Of a DNA stretch of 64,000 bases, positions 1 to 10,189 are shown one piece after another. The position numbers and the translations under genes were made by a program. Positions within the stretch are counted from its first letter, which is position 1, and every line of letters begins with the position of its first letter. Location of the stretch: NCBI RefSeq assembly GCF_964355755.1, contig NC_092675.1, positions 29,908,912 to 29,972,911 on the forward strand. The letters run 5' to 3'. Below the pieces are notes generated by a model that saw only the letters and a list, made by a program, of their open reading frames with translations, had not been told where the DNA came from and ran no database searches. This DNA is from Antedon mediterranea (Eukaryota; Echinodermata; Crinoidea; Comatulida; Antedonidae).

Positions 1-1645
1 ATGATGCCAAATAAGGTATGAATGATGCCAAATAAGGTATGAATGATGCCAAATAAGGTATGAATGATGCCAAATAAGGTATGAATGATGCCAATTAAGG
101 TATGAATGATGCCAATTAAGGTATGAATGATGCCAATTAAGGTGCATGAATGATGCCAATTAAGGTGCATGAATGATGCCAAATAAGGTGCATGAATGAT
201 GCCAAATAAGGTGCATGAATGATGCCAAATAAGGTGCATGAATGATGCCAAATAAGATATGAATGATGCCAAATAAGGTATGAATGATGCCAAATAAGGT
301 ATGAATGATGCCAAATAAGGTATGAATGATGCCAAATAAGGTATGAATGATGCCAAATAAGGTATGAATGATGCCAATTGAGGTATGAATGATGCCAAAT
401 GAGGTATGAATGATGCCAAGTGAGGTATGAATGATGCCAAATGAGGTATGAATGATGCCAAATGAGGTATGAATGATGCCAAATGAGGTATGAATGATGC
501 CAAATGAGGTAAGAATGATGCCAAATGAGGTATGAATGATGCCAAATGAGGTATGAATGATGCCAAATGAGGTATGAATGATGCCAAATGAGGTATGAAT
601 GATGCCAAATGAGGTATGAATGATGCCAAATGAGGTATGAATGATGCCAAATGAGGTATGAATGATGCCAAATGAGGTATGAATGATTCCAAATGAGGTA
701 TGAATGATGCCAAATGAGGTATGAATGATGCCAAATGAGGTATGAATGATGCCAAATGAGGTATGAATGATGCCAAATGAGGTATGAATGATGCCAAATG
801 AGGTATGAATGATGCCAAATGAGGTATGAATGATGCCAAATGAGGTAAGAATGATGCCAAATGAGGTAAGAATGATGCCAAATGAGGTATGAATGATGCC
901 AAATGAGGTATGAATGATGCCAAATGAGGTATGAATGATGCCAAATGAGGTATGAATGATGCCAAATGAGGTATGAATGATGCCAAATGAGGTATGAATG
1001 ATGCCAAATGAGGTATGAATGATGCCAAATGAGGTATGAATGATGCCAAATGAGGTATGAATGATGCCAAATGAGGTAAGAATGATGCCAAATGAGGTAA
1101 GAATGATGCCAAATGAGGTAAGAATGATGCCAAATGAGGTATGAATGATGCCAAATGAGGTATGAATGATGCCAAATGAGGTATGAATGATGCCAAATGA
1201 GGTATGAATGATGCCAAATGAGGTATGAATGATGCCAAATGAGGTATGAATGATGCCAAATGAGGTATGAATGATGCCAAATGAGGTATGAATGATGCCA
1301 AATGAGGTATGAATGATGCCAAATGAGGTATGAATGATGCCAAATGAGGTATGAATGATGCCAAATGAGGTATGAATGATGCCAAATGAGGTATGAATGA
1401 TGCCAAGTAATGTATGAATGATGCCAAGTAATGTATGAATGATTCCAAATAATGTATGAATGATTCCAAATAATGTATGAATGATTCCAAATAAGGTATG
1501 AATGATGCCAAATAAGGTATGAATGATGCCAAATAAGGTATGAATGATGCCAAATAAGGTATGAATGATGCCAAATAAGGTATGAATGATGCCAAATAAG
1601 GTAGGAATGATGCCAAATAAGGTAGGAATGATGCCAATTAAGGTA
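1..1645. repeat. 21-bp satellite array, about 78 copies
   Basis: Head-to-tail copies of a 21-bp unit reading ATGAATGATGCCAAATGAGGT run from the window edge to about 1645. Three sub-blocks are visible: AAATAAGGT and AATTAAGGT variants at the left, some with an extra GC; a long homogeneous AAATGAGGT block at about 370-1400; then AAGTAATGT and AAATAAGGT variants. The array lies in the intron before the first visible P4HA exon and continues beyond the window. The plus strand has stops in every frame. The minus strand has no stop and no ATG in the standard unit. Confidence 0.97.
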
Positions 1646-1809
1646 TGAGTAGTTTACATGCTCCTACGAAAACCTCCTAATATAATTATCCCTAAAAAGT
1701 GTGCAAATTGGGTGAGAATAAATTATAAATACAAGAAGCTTTAAATCTAAAAACTCAAGGTAATTTACTCAACTGTTTTAAAATGATGATATTGTTTGCT
1801 ATCTTTCAG

Positions 1810-1906
1810 AAATCCGCAGCATTTTGGTACAATTTGTATAAGTCTGGAGAAGGTGATTTGTTAACAAGACATGCTGGATGTCCTGTACTGGCTGGCACTA
1901 AATGGG
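1810..1906 (+). CDS. P4HA: P4HA penultimate exon
   Basis: The acceptor CTTTCAG ends at 1809. The donor is GTATGG after TGG-G, leaving phase 1. The exon encodes 32 residues of the dioxygenase core, including the last iron-ligand His and the 2-oxoglutarate-binding Lys. The ATG at 1783 belongs to the intron and is not a start codon. Confidence 0.92.
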
Positions 1907-2359
1907 GTATGGTGTTATTGATTATATTATTACTTTTAATAATGGAGAATAATAATAATTACAGTATTAATATGACATTTTTAGTGTCATGTTATTGAAA
2001 ACAAACCCTCATACTGTAATATGTTTACAAGCAGCATGTCTGGGAGACTGCCCTGAATAGCTTGTTTACTGCGTACTTCTTCCTAAAAAAGACATCTAGA
2101 CATATTCTAATACTAATCGAGTTGTTAATTTTCTCTCGCAGAGAGTTCAAACTTAATTAAAACACTTCTCAACTTTGATCACTATGTATTTATTACAAGT
2201 CATACAGATGTATAACATTAGATAAAAATTAGTACTATATAATTTTTTTGCGATGCTTAATAAAATAAGTTTTGTTTTTGTTTTACAGTGAGCAACAAAT
2301 GGATTCATGAATATGGACAAGAATTTTTACGACCGTGCAGTCTTTATCCCGATGAATAG
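1810..2359 (+). CDS. P4HA: Prolyl 4-hydroxylase subunit alpha, C-terminal two exons (partial gene)
   Basis: This is the catalytic alpha subunit of collagen prolyl 4-hydroxylase, a 2-oxoglutarate/Fe(II) dioxygenase of the ER lumen that works with protein disulfide isomerase. Two exons (1810-1906 and 2289-2359) join in phase. The first encodes KSAAFWYNLYKSGEGDLLTR followed by HAGCPVLAGTKW. The second encodes VSNKWIHEYGQEFLRPCSLY and then PDE-stop. This matches the extreme C-terminus of animal P4HA. In the family, the His after TR is the last iron ligand, and the Lys ten residues later binds 2-oxoglutarate; both are present. The protein ends in PDE, without its own ER-retention signal, as expected because the beta subunit supplies one. 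All upstream exons lie outside the window. I cannot assign P4HA1 versus P4HA2. Confidence 0.93.
2289..2359 (+). CDS. P4HA: P4HA last coding exon
   Basis: The acceptor TTTTACAG ends at 2288. TG completes the Val codon begun in the previous exon. It encodes VSNKWIHEYGQEF and the C-terminus, and stops with TAG at 2357-2359. Confidence 0.93.
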
Positions 2360-3105
2360 GTCAAGCCAGTGGCAGTCATGTATTTATGTTAAAATTCTAA
2401 ATTTATACAACGGTACTTTTGGACAAATTTATGCTAATTGTACAAAAGCTTAAAATATCTATTTCCTCTGCATTTCACAACCATATTTAATGTGTAGATA
2501 AATTTGGAATAGTTTAGATACAGTAGGTGAGAATCAGGTATATGTCCTTAGTGTGTAGCTAGCATCAGCCAGGCAATTTAACAACAGGGTGCTGAGCTCT
2601 GGAGATCAAAGGGTTTATCTGTGGTTGCAACATGATCAGGCCCACGTCCCTTAACAGTCACTGCGCGCCACGGAAAACATGTACGTAATACAGTACTGTT
2701 GGTATTTGTCGCAGCCAGACATAAGATCAAAGGACTGTTACAAGTTCCTATCTTGGCAAGGCGAGCTCAGTGTCCTGTTGTTAGATTGCCTTGGTATCAG
2801 TCACTTCAGTCAAACTATTGTCACAGTCATTGATTAGCAGGTTGTGATTGTTTTGATTTTGTGACATGCAATAATGGCTTTATGGTATATATAAATACAA
2901 TTGTTCATCTTTTGTGAACAATCTTATGGGTTTAAAGCAAAATATAATGAGTTGTGCCATAATTGCCAATCAACAGTAATAAGTAGATTAGTTAAGAATT
3001 TTAAATATTATCCCCTTGCCCAGAAGCATATGTTGTCATAAATTGCCCTATCTATTTTTGTAGGTACTGTAGTTAAGGTTTTTATCGGTGCTATTCAGTT
3101 TTATC

Positions 3106-3111
3106 AATAAA
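3106..3111 (+). other. AATAAA polyadenylation signal, probably P4HA
   Basis: AATAAA followed by a T-rich stretch (TTCTGTTTCTAGTGTTTTAT) about 20 bases on. It lies 750 bp after the P4HA stop with no gene between. 2360-3105 is taken as the 3' untranslated region; I see no other feature in it. Confidence 0.5.
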
Positions 3112-3600
3112 TAATGAACACAATATTCTGTTTCTAGTGTTTTATTTCTACTTTGCAAAGTACTCCAATACAAATGTATTGTCATTATATACAAACTGTA
3201 AACAAACAAAATTGTACAATATTTCTACAAATCTAGTAACAATTGTAGAAAATATATAATATTCACTGAATGTGTACAGTAGTCAGATAGCAAAGAAATA
3301 ATAGTATCACTGTAGTAAAAGTTTGCAGTATGTATGTAGATATATATATGTTATTAATGAAAGAAAAGATATTCTCAAATTTGCCTTCTTACCACCACAA
3401 ACCTTTTTTTTCCTAACATTTAGTTAATTTGCAGAATTAGAAATTAATAATTTAAGATTACATTTACACTTGTAGTACTACAGGTATTAAATATTTAAAC
3501 AGTCATATCTCCCAGTGATGGAAAGGCAGAGGGCGCCATACTCCATAGCTGTTTAATTGGCATGTTCTATAAAAAAACATAATGTATGTATTATGTAGCG

Positions 3601-3900
3601 GTAGACGGTACCGGTCCATCATCACCTACAAATTGGTTTCGTAACCGCTTTTATCCTGCTGCCATTCGGGCACTGAATGCTGGTCAGTATACCGTACGAG
3701 AGTGATGTGACACTTTGTAATTGTTTTTGTTAGTTTTTCATTTATCTGTTTTTGTATATCTCAGAGCAAACATAATTTCTATGTTTATATGCAAATGACA
3801 ATAAATGGAAGTAATTTTCCACTGATAAATGAATAAATGTGCCCAACATAGTCTTCTCAGATAAGGTCTATAAACCACACTAATTTGGGCTGATGTCCAG
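3601..3900 (+). mobile_element. 3' fragment of a non-LTR retrotransposon (LINE)
   Basis: 3601-3705 is an open stretch without ATG. It ends SSPTNWFRNRFYPAAIRALN and then a stop. The motif of aromatic-R-N-S/R-F-aromatic-P-x-A-I-R-x-L-N resembles the C-terminal tail of LINE-type reverse transcriptase polyproteins. An AT-rich, T-run 3' region follows. It is a dead, 5'-truncated copy lying between P4HA and ENKD1. Confidence 0.55.
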
Positions 3901-4298
3901 CTTTGGTCAAACAGACTTTGCCCTACTACCGATTCCGAGACGATTCGGCCCTGAGACGATTCGGCCCAAAACAAATGCTACAGATACAAGCATGGCAAAC
4001 ATATTTATTTTATACTCATAGAATTATATTACAACACAATCACAGCTAGTATCATAAAGAAGGACCATCAATTACAACTGCATCACATTGGTGTATTCTA
4101 TAAACAATCCTCATATATAGACATTTGGCAAAGACTAGAACAATACGATGATAATCTGCAAACAAATACTGTACCAAAAAAACAAAAAATAATAGCTGGA
4201 CTGACTGACACTTGCAATGCATTGTCAACAAACAAGTTACTGTTGCAAAACAATTTAATTTGAGCATTATAAATTGTCTATTACTAAAACTGACAAAT

Positions 4299-4495
4299 AA
4301 AGCGTGGTTCCCACTAGCGATGCAATGCAGCAACGTATTGAGGCAAAGTGTATTGCGTAATCACAAGTGGGAACCGACGACGCAACAGTGCTGCAAACAT
4401 CGCAGGTTTGATTTCACGCAGGCGGGGGCAAACACATTTTTTTGTAAGGGCATTTTCTTACGTTGCGTCGCTAGTCGGAACCAAGCTTTAGAAAG
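4299..4495. mobile_element. MITE-like element with ~33-bp imperfect terminal inverted repeats
   Basis: The left end reads AAAGCGTGGTTCCCACTAGC and continues GATGCAATGCAGCAACG. The reverse complement of the right end reads AAAGCTTGGTTCCGACTAGC and continues GACGCAACGTAAG. The arms pair over about 33 bases with a few mismatches. There is no transposase, and the target duplication is unclear. It inserted downstream of the ENKD1 3' end. Confidence 0.6.
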
Positions 4496-4839
4496 TGAAT
4501 AACTGAAACCTAACTGTCAACATTTTCAGTTAACTTAATTATCATTTTCATCACTTTAACAGGATCTTTACTTAATTTTCTATGGTCAGGTAAAGATAAG
4601 TAATTGAGGTGCATGTTGCTACATTATACCAGATACCGTCAACGATCCCAATACCGGACACCACATTCAGAATGTGTTTTTAATGGTAAAAATGAATTTG
4701 GGACCTTTTGGACTTCGAGAAAAGTCTGGTTTTAGGAGAGTTTCCGGTTTTAAGAGAGTCCGGTACTGTGAGAGTTTACTGTACTACATCACTACTACTT
4801 ATACTATTCATTTACATTTTTACATTTTGTTAGAATTGT

Positions 4840-5000
4840 TCATGAGTCGATTTTAATAAATACTTTGTTCCGTGAGAATATTTTAATTGCCTCTTCCACT
4901 TCTGCAATTTTGGTTTCAATTTCAGTTTTCATCGTCCTTGCTCGCAGCGTTTCTGCGTTCAACGGTACTTTGTGCAGCTGAAGTTGCAGCTCTTTTTCCT
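4840..5000 (-). CDS. ENKD1: ENKD1 last coding exon
   Basis: Acceptor TTTACAG; stop TGA at 4842-4840. Encodes EKELQLQLHKVPLNAETLRA through EEAIKIFSRNKVFIKIDS, the charged coiled-coil end of the enkurin domain. Confidence 0.93.
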
Positions 5001-8000
5001 CTGTAAAGAAATGATTTACAACACTTGTTTTTAGCTTATTTGATTAGATAAAGGTCTTGTCTGTGAGAGTTAATAGGTAAGATATTCATGCTTAAACGTG
5101 TATTGTCCCCAAAAAACATGAAAATTTAATACTGTAAACTTTGAATATATATGTCATAAATATCAATAAGATCTTGAATAAGTTAAAACCTACTATCTTT
5201 GAGGATGTTAAGTGTCTTGATTCTCTCGTCCCTTGGCATCATCCTATGTCCTGGAGGCATCTCAGGATCTGGAATGCTACGCAGTCTTTCCATCTCATCT
5301 TCTTCCCACTGCCTTTGTCTTTCCCTCAAGCTTTAGCAATAAATAATATATGGAAATTCAATTGCAAAGATAGGAACAGTAAGTATTGTCATATTATGAG
5401 TTATTAGTAAACAATTTTTAAGGACATTAAGTACTATTATAGTAATCTTGTTGGGACAGTGATAACGGTAGTTTTCAATGGTCACAATAATTTCAGTCAC
5501 TAGATATTTTAATTGAATACACTTTGTAACTATTATAATTTTTAAAACTTACTATTTTGGCACTTCTCCTTTACTGTATTTTTCCATGTCGTTGACCCTC
5601 TTTTCATTCAGTGCTGTCTGAGCGAGGGCAGAAGGCGGTCTCTGAGGTTGATGCTTACGGGCTAGTCTTGCATTGTGGGCTATGAAGTCAATATCTGATG
5701 ACGACTATTGAGATTAAAAAAATGATCTTGAGGTAATAAAAAGGATTATAAATATTGTTATTAGATAGTAAACATATTTTACTTGGAAAAATTCCTCACT
5801 ATTAGAATAATTAAATTGAATATACCAACAGAAATTCACATAGCATATATTTATTAGTGGTCCACCTAAGAATATGTAGATATACAAATACAAGGTGTAG
5901 GGCCATGAACCTAATAGTTAATAGTAATATAAATAAAAAAGAGCTGAGGTTCACATACACTTGATGTTCTAGGTCTTGGTCCTGGGCTAGGTGAGCGCCC
6001 TCTTTGTCTTGCTTCTCCTGTTCTTCGTTGTTGCGGACCTTGGCTAGTAGATCGACCTCTTGTATCTACCCCTTGTGATCTACGTCTCTGTGGATCTTGA
6101 CTTGTTGATCGCCCCCTACCATCTGCAGTCTGTGGTCTTTGGTTCTGCGAAACCTTAATGGATGTTCGACCCCTGGCATCTGCGGTTTGTGGTCTTTGGT
6201 TCTGCAAAACATGAATGGATGATCGACCCCTACCATCTGCAGTTTGTGGCCTTTGATTTTGTGTAACATTCATAGATGATCGACCCCTGGCATTGGCTGC
6301 CTGTGGTCTTGGATTTTGTGCAACTTTCATAGACGAACGATCTCTGGTATCTCCTGCTTGTGGCCTTTGATTGTGCGTAACTTTCATATATGATCGACCT
6401 TTGACCTCTGTTTCTTGTTGCCTATTTTGATGATAATCGTTACTATGTGTATAGCCTCTATGGTCTTCATGTTCCTGTTTATACCGCGGTGCAGCATTTT
6501 GTGAACCATCTTGTTTATATCCTTTCACCTCTAAACGAACATTCTTACCCTGTACTGACACTTGTATTTCTGAACGCTGTGGCTCTGGATGTTGCATTCT
6601 AGGTGGCGCCGATCCTGCGCGGCTATACGAGCGTAAATAGTTTGCAGATGATGGTCTTGGTACTGGTGGTTCTTGCTAAAATAAAAATTAGAAAATGAAA
6701 GAAATTAACAACCTCAGAAATGTTACTTAGTTGCAAGCTGGAATTAATTTAGTAAAAAAAATCCCTCAATGGTGAATAAAGTTGGCCTAACCTTTGTTGT
6801 ATTCAATAAAGATGATGATGAATAAACTATAAAGTATAAATATAATAATAATAGATAGATTTATATAGCGCAAATAAACAATGTCTCTATGCGCTCGACA
6901 ACAAAGAGAAAGAGTGGAAAACAAAAGGAAGAGCACAAAAAGACAAAAACACCCAGCTAGCACCCAAACCGGAGTATGGGGATCAGTGTGTAAGTACCCC
7001 AGTTAGCATCGTTTAAGTCTAGATCTTTTCAGGGATCCGGTGCCTCTTAGTCTAGTCAGAAAACAGGCAAGAAAGGTGAACAAAAGCAAAAATTATAAAT
7101 TTAATAATGAATTTATCAAAGTGGTTGATAGTACATTATAAGGCAATGTTATGCTGTTTCAAAGTGTCTTTTAAAAGAATATTGTAGGCAGTGTTGGGTA
7201 GCACTGTTTATTACAGAATGTTAAATTAAATTTGACTATCATACCTGTATATGTACAGCAACCTTTGATTGGATTTCTTTGTACTTCTCAGACTGTGGTA
7301 AAACCTTAACTGGTTGGTTTTTATTGATTATCTCCGCTGCCTTCTTTTTTCGGCTCATAGCCTGGATTTTTCTCATTCTTCTCACATTCTCCTGTGAAAA
7401 ATTCTTTGGTTCTGGATCTAAATTAAATGATAAATAGTAAGATCAATGTATTGCAATTCTTTTATTCTGTCAAACAATCTGGCTCGAAAAATGTATACTT
7501 ATTATGTATATAAAACATGAAAAATATGATAAATGAATAAAATAAAAACAATATTAATTAATCCAAAGTAATTTGATGCAAGATGATAAATACAATCAAC
7601 TCTGTCAATACCAGAATCTGAAAAACCAGACAACTCTCCCAAAACCAGACTTTTCTTGATGTACAAAAGGTACAGAATTCTTACCATTATAAATACATTT
7701 GGAATACCAGACTTTCTAGAAAACCTGACATACAGTATTAGGCCAGCTCAAGGGTGTCCAGTATTAGGAGAGTAGACTGTACTACAATCACTAATCTGAA
7801 GTATGGTTGAGATAAAAATTGTGCTTCTTTTTTACAGTATACATTGGTTCTAGCAAAAAAACCTCATAACAATTAACATAACATAAATGGGTGTAGACAT
7901 TACTGTAAACAGCAGATTGTCTTTTACCCAGCTAGCACTACTTACTTCTGACAACTGGTGCTCTGTACACAGGTTGTCCTTGAAGTTGTAGCAGCAATCC

Positions 8001-8147
8001 AACAGAGCCTTGAGCCCTTGTTGCAATGTCCTCAGCTTCAGGCCGTACACGTGGTACAGGTCGTGTGTCTATCATACTGCTGCTATTTTGACCACGGCTA
8101 TTCTTCCCATGATAACCAGGGTCAACTGGTATGGGACTGGAAATCAT
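4840..8147 (-). CDS. ENKD1: Enkurin domain-containing protein 1 orthologue, complete, 6 coding exons, 513 aa
   Basis: Coding exons, 5' to 3': 8147-7946, 7417-7245, 6675-5959, 5704-5553, 5330-5194, 5000-4840. All phases close, giving 514 codons with the stop. The N-terminus MISSPIPVDPGYHG, the central NVRRMRKIQAMSRKKK segment, SANYLRSYSRAGSAPP, DIDFIAHNARLARKH, GEVPKYLRERQRQWEE, PDPEMPPGHRMMPRDER and the C-terminal VEEAIKIFSRNKVFIKIDS all align in order with vertebrate ENKD1 as I recall it. The last ~110 residues form the enkurin domain. The family protein is a microtubule-binding centrosomal/ciliary factor. The model is longer than vertebrate ENKD1 (about 350 residues), mainly because exon 3 carries eight 19-residue basic, low-complexity repeats. 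A 5' untranslated exon probably lies at 8511 and above. The gene is head to head with the C2orf81 orthologue. Confidence 0.93.
5194..5330 (-). CDS. ENKD1: ENKD1 coding exon 5
   Basis: Acceptor GCTAAAG, donor GTAGGT, leaving one base. Encodes LRERQRQWEEDEMERLRSIP, then PDPEMPPGHRMMPRDERIKT (overlapping P), the entry to the enkurin domain. Confidence 0.9.
5553..5704 (-). CDS. ENKD1: ENKD1 coding exon 4
   Basis: Acceptor CTCAATAG, donor GTAAGT. Encodes SSSDIDFIAHNARLARKHQP, continues to GEVPKY across the junction. IDFI-HNAR is a conserved ENKD1 block. Confidence 0.92.
5959..6675 (-). CDS. ENKD1: ENKD1 coding exon 3, with eight 19-aa tandem repeats
   Basis: 717 bp, phase 0 at both ends (acceptor TTTTAG, donor AGT|GTATGT). 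After the conserved SANYLRSYSRAGS segment the sequence is disordered and basic. It then repeats a unit of the type RGRSSMKVTQNQRPQTADA eight times with divergence; the last three are richer in SPG and RRR. Because exon length is a multiple of three, the exon can be skipped or expanded without a frameshift. Confidence 0.9.
6840..7070. repeat. Dispersed repeat in ENKD1 intron 2
   Basis: A locally GC-richer block with TTATATAGCGCAAA and CTATGCGCTCGACAAC, then CACCCAGCTAGCACCC and a GGGATCCGGTGCCTC segment. The TATATAGCGC / GCGCT style resembles 3' tails of dispersed invertebrate repeats, and a partly similar AAAGCGCAAATTCC / GGCGCTGTGG block occurs at 42150. No coding content is seen. The rest of introns 1 and 2 (7071-7244, 7418-7945) is plain AT-rich sequence. 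Confidence 0.4.
7245..7417 (-). CDS. ENKD1: ENKD1 coding exon 2
   Basis: The acceptor is AATTTAG and the donor CAG|GTATGA. Encodes PEPKNFSQENVRRMRKIQAM, then a KKK-rich stretch and KVLPQSEKYKEIQSKVAVHI. Highly basic and helical in character. Confidence 0.9.
7946..8147 (-). CDS. ENKD1: ENKD1 coding exon 1
   Basis: Starts at ATG 8147, 12 nt into an exon whose acceptor GCAG lies at 8163-8160, and ends before GTAAGT (7945-7940) in phase 1. It encodes 67 residues beginning MISSPIPVDPG and ending VYRAPVVR. MISSPIP-DP matches the start of the family protein, which supports this start. Confidence 0.88.
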
Positions 8148-8329
8148 GTTCTTTTAAACCTGCTTAATAAATTTAAACAATATAAATAAATGTTAAAATT
8201 ATAAAATAGATTACTGAACTCGAAAATCATTAGAATTTCTTATTTCAAATTCAAGCAAGGCCAATTTCAAGGAGGAGCGGCATTTCAGTTCAGTAAGTCC
8301 AATGGATTACAAAAACACAGATAGACCTA

Positions 8330-8450
8330 GTCTAGGACAGACAGAGCTCCTACTACTAGACTAGCCTAGAGGCTAGCCTAGCTACCTAGCTTTTAGGCCT
8401 AGGCTAGCTAGTAGGCTAGGGGCCTAGCTAGGCCTAGCCCTACAACTACT
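8330..8450. repeat. AGGCCT/CTAG-rich low-complexity tract, small block
   Basis: Dense overlapping CTAG, GCTAGC, CCTAGG and AGGCCT words with almost no CpG. It lies in the first ENKD1 intron and has the same composition as the larger block at 9160-9790. Confidence 0.8.
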
Positions 8451-8510
8451 TGCAATTAATCAAGACAAGTGCTACTTTCATAAATATATCATACATATCA
8501 CATAACTCAC

Positions 8511-8600
8511 CGAGGACTTATTAAGATAAAATCAGTGAATAGAGTACAAATCAGAGATGTCATAATACCAAATTAACATTTCTAAATTATACAACTCGTG
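8511..8600 (-). other. ENKD1: Probable ENKD1 5' untranslated exon (3' edge at 8511)
   Basis: Reading the minus strand, TAAGTCCTCG is followed by GTGAGTTATG, a good donor (8510-8505). A usable acceptor (8163-8160) lies just before the ENKD1 ATG. The exon's 5' edge and the transcription start cannot be fixed from sequence; 8600 is nominal. Confidence 0.4.
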
Positions 8601-8639
8601 AACGTTTTTCGGAATTTCAAAAGCAAAAAATGATGTTGT

Positions 8640-8720
8640 GTTTAAGGCAGGTATAGTATGTAGTTGTTTTTTGATAACAGAGAGCTATCACTTATGCCAT
8701 CCTCGTATATAATTAATTTC
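8640..8720. repeat. Outer inverted repeat, left copy
   Basis: Contains TAGTTGTTTTTTGATAACAG, AGAGCTATCA and ATCCTCGTATATAATTAATT. The reverse complement of 19235-19315 carries TAGTCGTTTTTTGATAACTG, AGAGCTATCA and ATCCTCGTACATAATTGTTT in the same order. It is distantly related to the 97-bp satellite, sharing the TTTGATAACTGAG core. Confidence 0.7.
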
Positions 8721-8888
8721 GTACGGAAAATACATTTAATTGATAATATCAATAGGTAGAGTATCCTTCTTACAATTAATTATCAGTAATATATATAAAT
8801 TTTTAAATGTTAGGGATATATTTTAAAATAACTATAAATAGATATATAATTAAACAAACTCAAGATGTTCTTTTCTGCCTGAAACCTA

Positions 8889-8954
8889 GGCCCTATAGGC
8901 CAAAGATCGTATAGCGCCACGTAGTGGCGCTATAGTATCTTTGCTATAGGCCTC
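8889..8954. repeat. Imperfect palindrome / hairpin with TATAGCGCCAC arms
   Basis: CGTATAGCGCCAC, then a 3-nt loop GTA, then GTGGCGCTATAG. The pairing continues outward through AAAGAT/ATCTTT and CTATAGGCC/GGCCTATAG with small bulges. Total stem is about 30 bp. Confidence 0.75.
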
Positions 8955-9159
8955 CTCCTCCTCTGTGCTCTCACTTCGTTCGTTTTGCTACCTGATCCGT
9001 GCAGGCCTAGGCTAGACTGGATATTATGATTGCAAGCCAAAAAGGTAGATTAGAAGCATATTTTATTGATTACCCATCATCAGTGTCACCCTTAACAGAT
9101 AGTTAAGCTATATTTGTAGGTCATAGCTTATTTCAGACAATATTTTAGCCTCCAAAAAG

Positions 9160-9790
9160 GGCAGATTAGGCCTAGGCCTAGGCTAGGCCTAGGCTAGCCT
9201 TTTATTTTAGGCTAGGGCCAGGCCTAGCCTATTATAGCCTATAGGCCTCGCTAGAAAGAGGCTAGGGCCTAGGCCTAGTTAGGCTAGCATCTCGCTACTC
9301 TAGCTAGTAGTTTAGGCCTAGGTAGGCCTACTAGTACTACTAGCTAGGCTAGGCCTATATAGCCTAGCTAGCTAGGCCTACTAGGGCTAGCCTAGTCTTG
9401 CTAGGCCTAGAAAGAAGTAGTAGGCTACTACTACTAGCTAGGCTAGGCTACTAGGCCCACCTGGTTAGGCCCTACTAGGGAACTGGTAGGCTAGCTAGCT
9501 AGGCCTACTTACTAGCTAATAAATAAGTCTAGGCCTAGGCTACCTAACTAGCTAGCTAGCTCTATGTATTCTAGTTAGGGCCTAGACTAGTTTATTAGGC
9601 CTTAGTTTAGGCTGATTAGGCCTGCCTAGTCCTAGTTAAATAAATAGGCATATAACCAGGCTCAGTCTAAACACTCTAGGCCTATCTATATGAGACCTGT
9701 GCTATTAATTATAGGACTAGACCTAGGGCCTTGCTAGCTAGCCAGCAGAATGGTCTAGAGAGGCATAGGCCTAGCTAGGGATAGGCTGGG
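9160..9790. repeat. AGGCCT/CTAG-rich low-complexity tract, large block
   Basis: About 630 bp built almost entirely from TAGG, CCTA, CTAG and GGCC words, such as GGCCTAGGCTAGGCC and CTAGCTAGCTAGC. There is no fixed period, so it is a cryptic repeat rather than a satellite. Nearly CpG-free. Another short patch sits at 19735-19805. Confidence 0.85.
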
Positions 9791-10189
9791 GGGTCATAGA
9801 CAGCCTATCTATATAAAATATTAGATAGGTAGGAGTATTAAGATTCATCAGTGTGTAAGTTGATTTCATTGCTAATGCCAAGGTACAGTATTATTTAGGC
9901 CTGTTTATTTTCAGGTTGAAAGCAATGGATAAAGAGAGATTCAATTCTACAACAAAAGAGACAAAAGTCAAACTCAAACTGATAATTAACAATGTTTCCA
10001 GTTAATTAATGTTAATTATTTTAATAGATTGTAGTGACCCTAACTACCTTACTGTTTGTGTATGGCTGTAATATTATATTAAATGTCATCACAATTAGTA
10101 AGGTTGTGAGGCTTCACAATTTCAAACAACTCTTCTTGTGTCTCTTCTTCATGTGGATGTATTAAAAAATACTGTGAGTATTGTACACT

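Noticed and set aside
1783..1998. 71-aa ORF starting at ATG 1783
   Set aside because: The ATG is in the intron. The real coding part is the P4HA exon 1810-1906, which splices to 2289 instead of reading into the intron.
4212..4502. 96-aa ORF
   Set aside because: It spans the MITE at 4299-4495 and has no family resemblance.
6066..6269. 67-aa minus-strand ORF inside ENKD1 exon 3
   Set aside because: It is a shadow frame of the 57-bp tandem repeat. The other frame gives the conserved ENKD1 protein on both sides.
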